NCBI RefSeq assembly: GCF_036549475.1
Contig: NZ_JAZHLI010000001.1
Span: 62,001 to 126,000 of the forward strand
Source of the DNA: Aurantimonas sp036549475
Lineage (GTDB): Bacteria; Pseudomonadota; Alphaproteobacteria; Rhizobiales; Rhizobiaceae
DNA length: 64,000 bases
Direction: 5' to 3'
The position numbers and the translations under genes were made by a program. The notes beneath the pieces were generated by a model. That model did no database searches. It saw nothing but the letters and a program-made list of their open reading frames with translations, and was not told the origin of the DNA. This document shows, piece after piece, positions 35,554 to 44,038 of this stretch (position 1 is the stretch's first letter; every line of letters begins with the position of its first letter).

Positions 35554-36554
35554 GCAGCGATACCGACCGGTTGGAGAAAGAGGCCGAAGCGCATCGCTCC
35601 AATCTCGATTCCACCTTCGACGCCATCCGCGGACGGCTCTCTGTGGGCCAGATGGTGGACGAATTCTCCGGCTACCTCAAGGAAGGCCAGGGCGCCGACA
35701 CGGTGAAGAACCTCGGACGACAGGTTCGGGACAATCCCCTTGCGCTGGGACTGGTCGGCGCCGGCTTTGCCTGGTTGCTGATGGGCGACGGCGCCCGGGC
35801 CCGGGGCCACGCGGTGTCCGACCGCTTCAATGACTGGCGCGACGACCGGGAGTATGACCGGTTCGAAGAGGCCTTCCCGCCCGGGACGGAGCGTCCTGCG
35901 CCGCAGTCCGGCGTCAGCACGTCGGGCGTCGGTTCGTCCGGCGGCGGTTCGTCAGGCGGCGAAGGCATTGGCGCCAAGGTCTCCAACACCGCGGGCTCGG
36001 TCCGCGATGCGGGATCGAGCGCCGGCTCGAAGGCGGCCAGCGGCCTGCGCGGCGCCGGCCAGTCGGTTCGCGATACGTCCCGTTCCGCCGCCGACGCCTC
36101 GCGCCGCGGCATGCATGACGCGGGTGACGCCGTCTCGTCTGCCGCGGACGGTGCCATGCGCGCCGGCCGGCAGGCCTACCGGAGCGGCGCGCGCGCCCAG
36201 CGCAACATCGCCGACATGATCCATGAGGAGCCGCTGGTCTTCGGCGCCATCGCCCTGGCGGTCGGCGCTGCTGTCGGCGCCATGCTGCCGTCGACGCGGC
36301 GCGAGGACGAGTGGATGGGCGAAGCGCGGGACGAGGTCAAGGACGCAGCCTACGACCGGGCCCGTGAGGCTGCCCACAGTGCCGAGGATGTCGCCGTCAA
36401 GGCCTATGACGCTGCCAGCAAGGAGGCGGAGGAAAAGGGCCTGAAGCCGAGTTCCTCCAAGGACACCTCCGAGACTCTGGCCGAGAAGGTCGCCGACGTC
36501 ACCCGGACGGCCGGCGAGACGGCCAGGACCGAGGCGGGCAAGAAGGGCTACTAG
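35550..36554 (+). CDS. DUF3618-containing protein with repetitive helical linker
   Basis: This 334-residue protein has an N-terminal DUF3618 segment (LEKEAEAHRSNLDSTFDAIR, residues 8-27), a first hydrophobic patch (LALGLVGAGFAWLLMG, about 64-79), a Gly/Ser-rich linker (about 110-135) and a long Ala/Asp/Arg/Ser-rich helical stretch with quasi-repeats (about 140-220). A second hydrophobic segment follows (FGAIALAVGAAVGAMLPS, about 231-248), then a lysine/glutamate-rich tail with late-embryogenesis-abundant character. It overlaps the preceding stop by four bases. The function is unknown; composition suggests membrane- or DNA-associated stress protection. The operon ends at a good terminator. Confidence 0.83.
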   Translation: MSSDTDRLEKEAEAHRSNLDSTFDAIRGRLSVGQMVDEFSGYLKEGQGADTVKNLGRQVRDNPLALGLVGAGFAWLLMGDGARARGHAVSDRFNDWRDDREYDRFEEAFPPGTERPAPQSGVSTSGVGSSGGGSSGGEGIGAKVSNTAGSVRDAGSSAGSKAASGLRGAGQSVRDTSRSAADASRRGMHDAGDAVSSAADGAMRAGRQAYRSGARAQRNIADMIHEEPLVFGAIALAVGAAVGAMLPSTRREDEWMGEARDEVKDAAYDRAREAAHSAEDVAVKAYDAASKEAEEKGLKPSSSKDTSETLAEKVADVTRTAGETARTEAGKKGY

Positions 36555-36587
36555 GCCGCGCAACCCTTGCTTGAGAGACTTGGCAGA

Positions 36588-36621
36588 CCCCGCGAGCCGT
36601 TCATCGGTTCGCGGGGTTTTG
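36588..36621 (+). terminator. Intrinsic terminator after the stress operon
   Basis: A 13-bp stem with one G-U pair (left arm 36588-36600 beginning ACCCCGCGA, 5-nt loop, right arm 36606-36618) is followed by TTTT. It lies in the gap convergent with the photolyase gene. Confidence 0.85.
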
Positions 36622-36748
36622 TATCGCATGCGGTCGCGCACCCATCCCCAGACCGCTCGCTTGCAGCTCTCGAATAAATCCGCTCCGCACCTGACCTTTC
36701 CTGCGGATTGCCCGATCGCCAGTGTCCTTGCGGCGGTCCGCCTGCCTG

Positions 36749-38278
36749 TCAGAGGCTCGCCAGAAATGCCGCTGCGCTGTCCGCGATCCGCTGCTGCTCG
36801 TCGTCCGCGAACTTGTCGTAGGTGCGGACCATCTGCGCCATGCGGGGATTGTGACAGATCTTGTCGCGGTGCCTGGCAATGAAGTCCCAGTAGAGCGCGT
36901 TGAACGGACAGGCATCGGGGCCCGTGCGCTGCTTCACGTCATAGCGGCAATGCCCGCAGTAATCCGACATGCGATTGATGTAGGCGCCGCTCGCCGCATA
37001 GGGCTTGGAGGCGAGCAGGCCTCCATCGGCGAACTGGCTCATGCCCACCGTGTTGGGCAGTTCCACCCATTCATAGGCGTCGGCATAGACGCACAGATAC
37101 CATTCGTGCAGTTCGTACGGATCGACCCCGGCCAGCATCGCGAAATTGCCGGTGATCATCAGGCGCTGGATGTGGTGGGCATAGGCCAACTCCTTGGTCT
37201 GCGTGACCGCTGCCCTGACGCAGGCCATGTCGGTCTCAGCCGTCCAGTAGAAATCCGGCAGCGGACGCGTGTGGCCGAAATGGTTGCTGCGCTCGTAGCC
37301 CGGCATCTTCAGCCAGTAGATCCCACGGACATATTCGCGCCAGCCGATGATCTGGCGGATGAAGCCCTCCGCCGCGTTCAGCGGCACGGTGCCGGAGCGG
37401 TAGGCATCCTCCACCTGCCGGCAGACGCGCAGCGGGTCGAGCAGCCCGCAATTCAGATATTGCGCGATGACGGCATGATACAGGAACGGCTGCCCGGTCA
37501 GCATCGCGTCCTGAAAGTCACCGAAATTCGGCAGGGCGTCTTGTAGGAAAGCGTCGAAGGCCGTCTGGGCATCGTTCCGCGTGACGGCGAAGCGGAAGGG
37601 CTCCAGATCGCCGAAATGGTTGCCGAAGCGCGCCGCCACCAGCGCCAGCACGTCCTGGCTGATGGCATCGGGTTCACAGGTCTTCGGCTGCGGCATGAAG
37701 AGATCGACGTCGGCCGGCTTGCGGTTTTCGGCATCGTAGTTCCATTTGCCGCCGACCGGTTTGTCGCCCTCCATCAGCAGCCCGGTCTTGCGGCGCATGT
37801 CGCGGTAGAAATATTCCATGCGCAGCTGCTTGCGGCCCGAAGCCCATTCCCGGAACTCCGCCGGTGAGGAAAGGAACCGGTCGTCCGGCAAAATCTCGAC
37901 GGGGACTGCGAACCGCGTGCGCCAGCCCTCCAGCATCTGCGACACCCGCCACTCGCCCGCCTCGGTGACGAGGATGCGCTCCGGCCGGAGCTCGGCCTCG
38001 GCCTGCGCGACCTGCTCGGTGAAACTCCCCCGATTGCCAGGCGCATCGAGGGTCACGTAGTCGACCGTCCAGCCGGCGCGGCGCAGTTCGTCGGCAAAGT
38101 GGCGCATGGCCGAGAACAGGAAGGCGATCTTTTTCTTGTGGTGGCGCACATAGGTCGCCTCGTCGTGCAGCTCGGCCATGAGCACACGGTCCTGCGAGGG
38201 GTCGCCGGCGGCCAGGCTGGTCAGATTCGGCGTCAGCTGGTCGCCGAGCACCAGGATGAGGTTGCGGATTCCGGCCAT
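36749..38278 (-). CDS. phrB: Iron-sulfur bacterial cryptochrome/(6-4) photolyase (PhrB/CryB family)
   Basis: This 509-residue flavoprotein repairs (6-4) photoproducts with blue light or acts as a photoreceptor. The N-terminal antenna domain starts NLILVLGDQLTPNLTSL (about residues 6-22). The FAD-binding C-terminal half holds ELAYAHHIQRLMITGNFAML. Four cysteines for a 4Fe-4S cluster are visible: one in EWYLCVYADAYEWVELPN and three in YCGHCRYDVKQRTGPDACPF (C-x2-C-x12-C), as in characterised PhrB. The start at 38278 gives the usual size; the open frame upstream is unrelated. It follows the second photolyase-family gene by 76 bp on the same strand, so the two are probably co-transcribed. Confidence 0.93.
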   Translation of the reverse strand: MAGIRNLILVLGDQLTPNLTSLAAGDPSQDRVLMAELHDEATYVRHHKKKIAFLFSAMRHFADELRRAGWTVDYVTLDAPGNRGSFTEQVAQAEAELRPERILVTEAGEWRVSQMLEGWRTRFAVPVEILPDDRFLSSPAEFREWASGRKQLRMEYFYRDMRRKTGLLMEGDKPVGGKWNYDAENRKPADVDLFMPQPKTCEPDAISQDVLALVAARFGNHFGDLEPFRFAVTRNDAQTAFDAFLQDALPNFGDFQDAMLTGQPFLYHAVIAQYLNCGLLDPLRVCRQVEDAYRSGTVPLNAAEGFIRQIIGWREYVRGIYWLKMPGYERSNHFGHTRPLPDFYWTAETDMACVRAAVTQTKELAYAHHIQRLMITGNFAMLAGVDPYELHEWYLCVYADAYEWVELPNTVGMSQFADGGLLASKPYAASGAYINRMSDYCGHCRYDVKQRTGPDACPFNALYWDFIARHRDKICHNPRMAQMVRTYDKFADDEQQRIADSAAAFLASL

Positions 38279-38354
38279 CAGCAGGACCTCGAAAAGACGC
38301 AGATCCCGGCGAGGCTGCCGCGGGACGGGCCGCGTTCCAACAGGTGACCGGCAG

Positions 38355-39557
38355 TCATGACAAGCCTTCCTCCCGCAACAGGTCCGGGATCCGTTTCCTG
38401 AAAGCGAAGAAGCCCTTCTGCGCATGGGGCCAGAACTGCGCGTCCCATTGCCGACGCGTCTGTGCGAGCACGACCCCCTCCCGCGCCAGGATGGGTGCGA
38501 TATCTGCCAGCCTGTCGGCGAGCGGACCGACCGGGGCGTAGGGTGTCACGATCTGTCGAACCCCCGCGGCATGGGCCGCCGCCGCCAGGGTCGCGGCATC
38601 CAGCCTGTCGGAGATTTTGGTAGGGCAGGAGAACCGCGCCGTGACTCGCGCTGCCGTGTCTTCTGCGGCCGACGCGACGAATGCCCGGGCCTTGTCGCCC
38701 CACAGCAAATCGGCGTCGGCTGTGACGATTGCTGCCTTGATCGGGACCTCGTCCGACAGAACCGATTCCGGATGCAGGTCCTCGTGGGTCACCAGCAGCA
38801 GCGACCGCTCGCCAGGAACAGGTGCTACCGGTGCGGGCAGGCTCCGTTCCGGCCCGACAGGTGGCTCCGTGAGCGCCACGGCCTCCTGCGCCAGGCCGAC
38901 CGGGGCAAAGCGGCCATTCGTGTAGCGCGCGATGTTCTCGGTGGTGGCGAGATAGGTCTTGCCGGCCGTCTGCAGGCCGGCGACCCAGCGCCAGGACAGC
39001 GTGTTGCTCGCCGCATCCGCATCCAGCAAATGGCGGAGGAAGAAACCGGCGCCCAGGGCCCAGGGAAGGCGCAGCGTGAAGATCCAGATAGAGGCGAACC
39101 ACATCCGCGCGTGATTGTGCAGGTAGCCTGTCGCCACCAGTTCGCGCGCCCAGTCGTCGAACCCGTCGATGCCGGTCGCGCCGTTCTCGGCGGCCGCGAT
39201 CGCGCGGGCGTCGGCGAAGCGGCCGATTTGCCGGTCGCGCTCCTCCAGAAACCGCGACCAGACGGCGGGCCGCAGTTCCAGCCAGCCCTTCCAGTAGGTC
39301 CGCCAGAGCACTTCCTGCACGTATTTCTCGGCGCCGGACGGACCATGCTCCGCAAGAACGGTAGCGACGGTCTCGCGTTCGGTGATCAGGCGATAGCGCA
39401 CATAGGGAGACAGCCGGGAGACCGCGCCGGGCTCGCCCGGACCGGGATCGGTATTGCGCCCGGCGGCGTATTGCCGTCCTGCCAGCGGTGCGAACCGGGC
39501 CAGGCGGTCCAGCGCAGCGCTGCGTGTGGGGACAAGGCAGGAGTTCGGATCGGGCAT
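38355..39557 (-). CDS. Photolyase/cryptochrome FAD-binding-domain protein with unusual domain order
   Basis: This 400-residue protein begins almost directly with the photolyase FAD-binding helical domain: SRLSPYVRYRLI (about residues 47-58), EVLWRTYWKGWLEL, ATGYLHNHARMWFASIWIFT and SWRWVAGLQTAGKTYLATTE (about 195-214). The N-terminal Rossmann-like antenna domain of ordinary photolyases is missing. Instead, after a short linker, the C-terminal 140 residues look like an alpha/beta fold (SLLLVTHEDLHPES; AIVTADADLLWGDKARAFV; QIVTPYAPVGPLADRLADIA). The order therefore looks permuted. Cofactor and repair activity are unproven. It lies upstream of phrB and probably shares its promoter. Confidence 0.82.
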   Translation of the reverse strand: MPDPNSCLVPTRSAALDRLARFAPLAGRQYAAGRNTDPGPGEPGAVSRLSPYVRYRLITERETVATVLAEHGPSGAEKYVQEVLWRTYWKGWLELRPAVWSRFLEERDRQIGRFADARAIAAAENGATGIDGFDDWARELVATGYLHNHARMWFASIWIFTLRLPWALGAGFFLRHLLDADAASNTLSWRWVAGLQTAGKTYLATTENIARYTNGRFAPVGLAQEAVALTEPPVGPERSLPAPVAPVPGERSLLLVTHEDLHPESVLSDEVPIKAAIVTADADLLWGDKARAFVASAAEDTAARVTARFSCPTKISDRLDAATLAAAAHAAGVRQIVTPYAPVGPLADRLADIAPILAREGVVLAQTRRQWDAQFWPHAQKGFFAFRKRIPDLLREEGLS

Positions 39558-39984
39558 GGTGGCAGGCTTATCCGATGCGTACGGCCGTGTCCCACGACGG
39601 GGTGTCGCGGCAAACCTGCCACCCCCCGCCGGCATTCTGATGCCCGCGCCCCGATGGCGACCGCGCGTTCCCGCTCCGGTTGGCGGAGGTTCCGGCGCGG
39701 CCGTCTGCCATCGCCGGCGGGCACTGGGGAAGATGCCGCGTCCGGAGAAGGGATTGCCGAGGTTCGCAGCGCACCGATCCGGACGCACACTCCTTGGTCC
39801 GCGATCGAGCCTGAACCGGACAAAGCCCCTCAACACCAGCAAAAACTTGACGGATTGGTTGTTGTCGGGATGGGGCCGTGCAAGGCTGTGCGGTGTAGCT
39901 GTCCGCAGATTGCGGGCAGGCGGTGGTCGATGTTGCGGAAGGACCTTCCGTGAGATCCAACGCAAGCTCTCGAGTTGTGCGAGT
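39558..39984. other. Divergent intergenic region between photolyases and the CheB/CheR kinase
   Basis: About 430 bp separate two divergent transcripts. The plus-strand frame of the kinase stays open upstream through this region, but nothing in it resembles a known domain. A TTGACG lies at 39847-39852 without a good -10 partner. No strong hairpin or repeat was seen. Confidence 0.4.
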
Positions 39985-42900
39985 ATGGCGGATCAACCGC
40001 AAGAAGGTGGCAATCGCCCGGGACGCAAGTCAGAGGCGAAGCCCAACGGGCACACGGATGCCAGAGGCGGCGAGGCTGCCCTCCGGCCCAACGAGAATGA
40101 CCGGCCCCGGACCGCCAGCGGCGGCGCCGCACCCGACGTGGCGGCTATCCCGGTTGTCGGCATTGGCGCGTCGGCCGGCGGCATCGAGGCGCTGAGCCTC
40201 TTCTTCGACGCCATGCCGGCCGACAGCGGCTGTGCCTTCGTGGTGGTGCTGCATCTCGATCCGAAGCGCGAGAGCGAACTGGCACGCATTCTCGCCTCCC
40301 ACACGACGATGACGGTCGTTCAGGTCGAGGACGGCATGCGGCTGGCCGCAAACCACGTCTATGTCATCGCGCCCGATACCGATCTGAAGGTCAGCAACGG
40401 CGGACTGCAAGTGTCCAGGCCGACGGAGCCGCATGGACAGCGCCACCCCGTCGACGTGCTGTTCTCCTCCCTCGCCGCGGACCAGCGCCAGCGGGCGATC
40501 GCCATCGTGCTGTCGGGAACGGGAAGCAACGGGACCGCGGGGTTGCGCGATGTCAGGGCCGAAGGCGGCATGAGCCTGGTGCAGTCGCCCGAGACCGCAA
40601 AATTCGACGGCATGCCAAGGAGCGCGATTTCGGCGGATCTGGCCGATCACGTCGTGGCTCCCGAACAGATGCCGGACATCCTGTCTGCCTTCATGCGCCA
40701 CGGCTATGTTGCCGCGCCGGCCGAGATCGAGGCCACTTCTCCCGAAGGCCATGCGACGCTCAGCCAGCTTCTGGATCTCCTGCGGGCCCGGGGCGGACAC
40801 GATTTTCGCGGCTACAAGCAATCGACGCTGAGGCGGCGCGTTCATCGCCGTCTCGGCCTCAGAAACATCGCGACACTGGACGAGTATGTCGACGATCTGC
40901 GTACCAACGCCGACGAGGTCACCGCGCTCGTCGGCGACCTGATGATCAGCGTCACCGCATTTTTCCGCGACGCGGACGCCTGGAAGGCACTCGGGGACCT
41001 GGTGATCGCGCCCATGGTCGCGGAGCGCGAGACGGGCGCTTCGATCCGGATCTGGGCACCGGCCTGTTCCACAGGCGAGGAAGCCTATTCCCTCGCCATG
41101 CTGGTGAGCGAGCATGGCGAGGCGGCGGGCAAACACTTCGACCTGAAAGTCTTCGCGACCGATGCCCAGGAAATCAACCTGCGCAAGGCGCGCGATGGCA
41201 TCTACCCTGCCGCCGCCTTGGCCGGCTTTCCGGCGTCGCGCCTGACGCGCTTCTTCGAGAAGCTGGACGGATCGTACCAGGTCAGCAAGGATCTGCGCGA
41301 CATGGTCGTGTTCGCGCCGCAGAACCTGTTGCGCGACCCGCCCTTCTCGCGACTGGACCTGGTGTCGTGCCGCAATTTCCTGATCTACCTGGAACCGGCC
41401 GCGCAGCAGCGGATCGTCGCGCTTTGTCATTTCGCTCTGCGCCAAGGCGGTCATCTGTTTCTCGGCAACGCCGAAACGATCGGGCGGCACGAAGAGTTGT
41501 TCGAAACCGTCTCGAAGAAATGGCGCATATACCGCCGGCTGGGAGCCACCCGGCACGACCTGATCGAGTATCCGCCGCCGCGGGGCCGTTCGGAGCCGCG
41601 CCTTGTGGCGGGTCCATCGCCCGCAGGCCCGCAATCCGGCGCTTCGGTCGCCGACATGGCCCGTCGTGCCTTGCTGGAACGCTACGCCCCGGCTTCGGTG
41701 CTGATCGACCAGAAGGGCCGCGTCCTTTATTTCCACGGCACGACCCGCGACTATCTCGAAAACCCGCCCGGCGAGCCGACCCGGGATCTCCTGACGATGG
41801 TCCGCGACGGGCTGGCCGCCAGGTTGCGGGCCGCGATCCGCGATGCTTCGAACGAAAACAGGAGCGTGACGGTCAACGCCCGCATCCGGGAGAGCCAGAC
41901 CGGCCGAAGCGTCGCGATGACGGTCATGCCGCTGCCAGCCTCCCCGCAGGACCAAGGCCTCCTGCTGGTCAGCTTCGCGCCCGCGCCGGCGGAGCCCGGT
42001 CCCACACCGTCCTCTGCGCAGGAGCATCCGGGCGAGGCCTCGTCCGATGAACGGGCGCTCCAGGACGAGTTGCGGGTGACCCGCGCCGAACTGCAGAGCA
42101 CCATCGAGCACCAGGAAACCACCAACGAGGAGCTGAAAGCGGCGAACGAGGAAGCCACCTCGATGAACGAGGAGCTCCAGTCCACCAACGAGGAGCTCGA
42201 AACCTCGAAAGAGGAGTTGCAGTCGTTCAACGAGGAACTGAACACCGTCAACAGCCAGCTTCAGCACAAGATCGGCGAACTCGAAACCACCACCAACGAT
42301 CTCAACAACCTCCTGACCGGTTCGGAGGTGGCGACGCTGTTCCTCGACGAAACGCTGCGCATCAGATGGTTTGCCCCGGCAACCAAGGAACTGTTCGATT
42401 TCGTCGCGTCGGACATCGGCCGTCCAATTGCGCATTTCGCGCGCAAGTTTGCCGACGAAAACCTGTTGCAGGATGTGGAAGCGGTCCTCAGGAAACTGTC
42501 GGTCATCGAGGCTGAGGTGCCAAGCGATGCAGGCCGCTGGTACATGCGCCGCGTGCTGCCCTATCGGACCCAGGACAACCGTATCGCCGGCGTCGTCATC
42601 ACGTTCACCGACATCACCGACCTGAAACACGCCACCGATGCGATCAACGACGCGCGCGTCTATGCCGAAACCATCGTGCGGACGGTTCAGCATCCCCTCC
42701 TGGTTCTGGACCGAAACCTGCGTGTCCAGACGGCGAACGAGGCCTTCCGCGAACTGTTCGCGGTGTTCGACGAAGAGCCCAAGGGGCACATCATCTTTGA
42801 ACTCGGCACCGGCGAGTGGAACAACCCGCCGCTGCGATCCCTGCTGGACAGGGTCCTTTCGGAAGACGAGGACATCCGCAGTTTCGCGTTCGAGCAGGAG

Positions 42901-43635
42901 CTCCATCGGACCGGACGGCGATCGATGCTGCTCACTGCGTGCCGATTGCAACAGGAGGGAGGCCGCGACGACCTGATCCTGATCGCCATCGATGACGTCA
43001 CCGAGCGCAAGCGTTTCGAGGACCACCGGGAAATCCTGGTCGGCGAGCTCAATCATCGGATCAAGAATGTCATGGCGACGGTGCAGGCCATCGCGTCGCA
43101 GACCCTCAGCAGCGCCACGACGATGGAGGAAGCACGCGACACCTTCGGATCGCGGCTGATCGCGCTGGGCAAGTCACACGATCTCCTGACCCGCGAGAAC
43201 TGGGCCGGCGCCGATCTGCGGAACATCGTCTCCGACACGGTCGAGCCGCATTCGGGCGGATGGAACCGCTTCCGGATCAACGGCCCCTATGTCTGGCTGT
43301 CGCCGAGCGCCGCGCTCTCGATCGCCATGGCGCTGCACGAACTGGCCACGAACGCCGCGAAATACGGCGCGCTCACGGTCGAAAAGGGCCTGGTCGAGAT
43401 TGCCTGGCATCTCGTCGGCGAGGGGCAGGATCGACGGCTTGCGCTGCGGTGGACGGAAAGCGGTGGCCCGCCTGTCACCTCGCCCACGCGCAAGGGATTC
43501 GGATCGCGCCTGGTCCAGCGGGTGCTGGCGGCGGAACTGGGCGGAACGGTCAGCGTTGCCTATGAGACCTCCGGCGTCGTCTGCACGATCGATGCTCCCA
43601 TGCCCGACGGTCAGAACAGGAGCAAAGCCGATTGA
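39985..43635 (+). CDS. CheB-CheR-PAS-HWE hybrid histidine kinase
   Basis: This is a 1,216-residue multidomain signalling protein. The order is CheB methylesterase-like (about residues 53-240; GIGASAGGIEAL, Ser63), CheR methyltransferase (about 255-515; WAPACSTGEEAYSLAML), PAS (about 555-660), a long coiled coil of repeated NEELxxxNEE units (about 690-775), two more PAS domains (about 780-1005), and an HWE kinase (about 1015-1215). The kinase has GELNHRIKNV (His1024), LHELATNAAKYGAL and RWTESGGP. The CheB catalytic Asp is replaced by Asn182 (GTGSNGT). The start at 39985 is the first ATG before coding character. It overlaps the downstream receiver gene, its likely partner. HWE kinases often feed the alphaproteobacterial general stress pathway. 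Confidence 0.92.
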   Translation: MADQPQEGGNRPGRKSEAKPNGHTDARGGEAALRPNENDRPRTASGGAAPDVAAIPVVGIGASAGGIEALSLFFDAMPADSGCAFVVVLHLDPKRESELARILASHTTMTVVQVEDGMRLAANHVYVIAPDTDLKVSNGGLQVSRPTEPHGQRHPVDVLFSSLAADQRQRAIAIVLSGTGSNGTAGLRDVRAEGGMSLVQSPETAKFDGMPRSAISADLADHVVAPEQMPDILSAFMRHGYVAAPAEIEATSPEGHATLSQLLDLLRARGGHDFRGYKQSTLRRRVHRRLGLRNIATLDEYVDDLRTNADEVTALVGDLMISVTAFFRDADAWKALGDLVIAPMVAERETGASIRIWAPACSTGEEAYSLAMLVSEHGEAAGKHFDLKVFATDAQEINLRKARDGIYPAAALAGFPASRLTRFFEKLDGSYQVSKDLRDMVVFAPQNLLRDPPFSRLDLVSCRNFLIYLEPAAQQRIVALCHFALRQGGHLFLGNAETIGRHEELFETVSKKWRIYRRLGATRHDLIEYPPPRGRSEPRLVAGPSPAGPQSGASVADMARRALLERYAPASVLIDQKGRVLYFHGTTRDYLENPPGEPTRDLLTMVRDGLAARLRAAIRDASNENRSVTVNARIRESQTGRSVAMTVMPLPASPQDQGLLLVSFAPAPAEPGPTPSSAQEHPGEASSDERALQDELRVTRAELQSTIEHQETTNEELKAANEEATSMNEELQSTNEELETSKEELQSFNEELNTVNSQLQHKIGELETTTNDLNNLLTGSEVATLFLDETLRIRWFAPATKELFDFVASDIGRPIAHFARKFADENLLQDVEAVLRKLSVIEAEVPSDAGRWYMRRVLPYRTQDNRIAGVVITFTDITDLKHATDAINDARVYAETIVRTVQHPLLVLDRNLRVQTANEAFRELFAVFDEEPKGHIIFELGTGEWNNPPLRSLLDRVLSEDEDIRSFAFEQELHRTGRRSMLLTACRLQQEGGRDDLILIAIDDVTERKRFEDHREILVGELNHRIKNVMATVQAIASQTLSSATTMEEARDTFGSRLIALGKSHDLLTRENWAGADLRNIVSDTVEPHSGGWNRFRINGPYVWLSPSAALSIAMALHELATNAAKYGALTVEKGLVEIAWHLVGEGQDRRLALRWTESGGPPVTSPTRKGFGSRLVQRVLAAELGGTVSVAYETSGVVCTIDAPMPDGQNRSKAD

Positions 43636-43991
43636 CCGGACCAGCATCGAAACGGGTTTTGATCGTCGAGGATGAAGCGCTGCTGGCGATGCATCTGGAG
43701 GATCTGCTCAGCGCACTCGGGCACGAGGTCGTCGAACACGCCACGCGGATCGACATGGCCATGAAACTTGCCGGCGACTGCGACATCGATTTCGCGGTTC
43801 TCGACATCAACGTGGCCGGGACGCAGTCCTTTCCGGTCGCCGATATTCTGCGCCAGCGTAGCATTCCTTTTGCGTTTGCCACCGGATACGGGGCCGAGGG
43901 CCTGTCCGACGACTATCGGGATTCCCCGGTATTGCGGAAGCCGTATTCGCAGGCTGACCTGGAGGGCGCCATCGCGCAGATCTTCGGCTGA
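43632..43991 (+). CDS. Single-domain response regulator
   Basis: This 119-residue stand-alone receiver domain has the acidic pair in RVLIVEDEALLAMHLEDLL (Asp/Glu near residues 13-14), the phospho-acceptor Asp in FAVLDINVAG (about residue 58) and the conserved Lys in VLRKPYSQADL (about 103). It lacks an output domain, so it likely acts as a phosphate shuttle or sink for the HWE kinase. Translation appears to start at a TTG overlapping the kinase stop. This rare start is supported by the four-base overlap and the absence of a nearby alternative. Short FATGYG-type receivers commonly accompany HWE kinases. Confidence 0.87.
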   Translation: MTGPASKRVLIVEDEALLAMHLEDLLSALGHEVVEHATRIDMAMKLAGDCDIDFAVLDINVAGTQSFPVADILRQRSIPFAFATGYGAEGLSDDYRDSPVLRKPYSQADLEGAIAQIFG

Positions 43992-44038
43992 CGCGGATGC
44001 AAATGCGGTCTCGCCGGGCTTGACCGGGATTTGACGAA

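Noticed and set aside
40030..43056. 1,008-residue open frame on the minus strand
   Set aside because: It mirrors the CheB-CheR-HWE kinase, whose domains and motifs are unambiguous on the plus strand; no motif was found in the antisense product.
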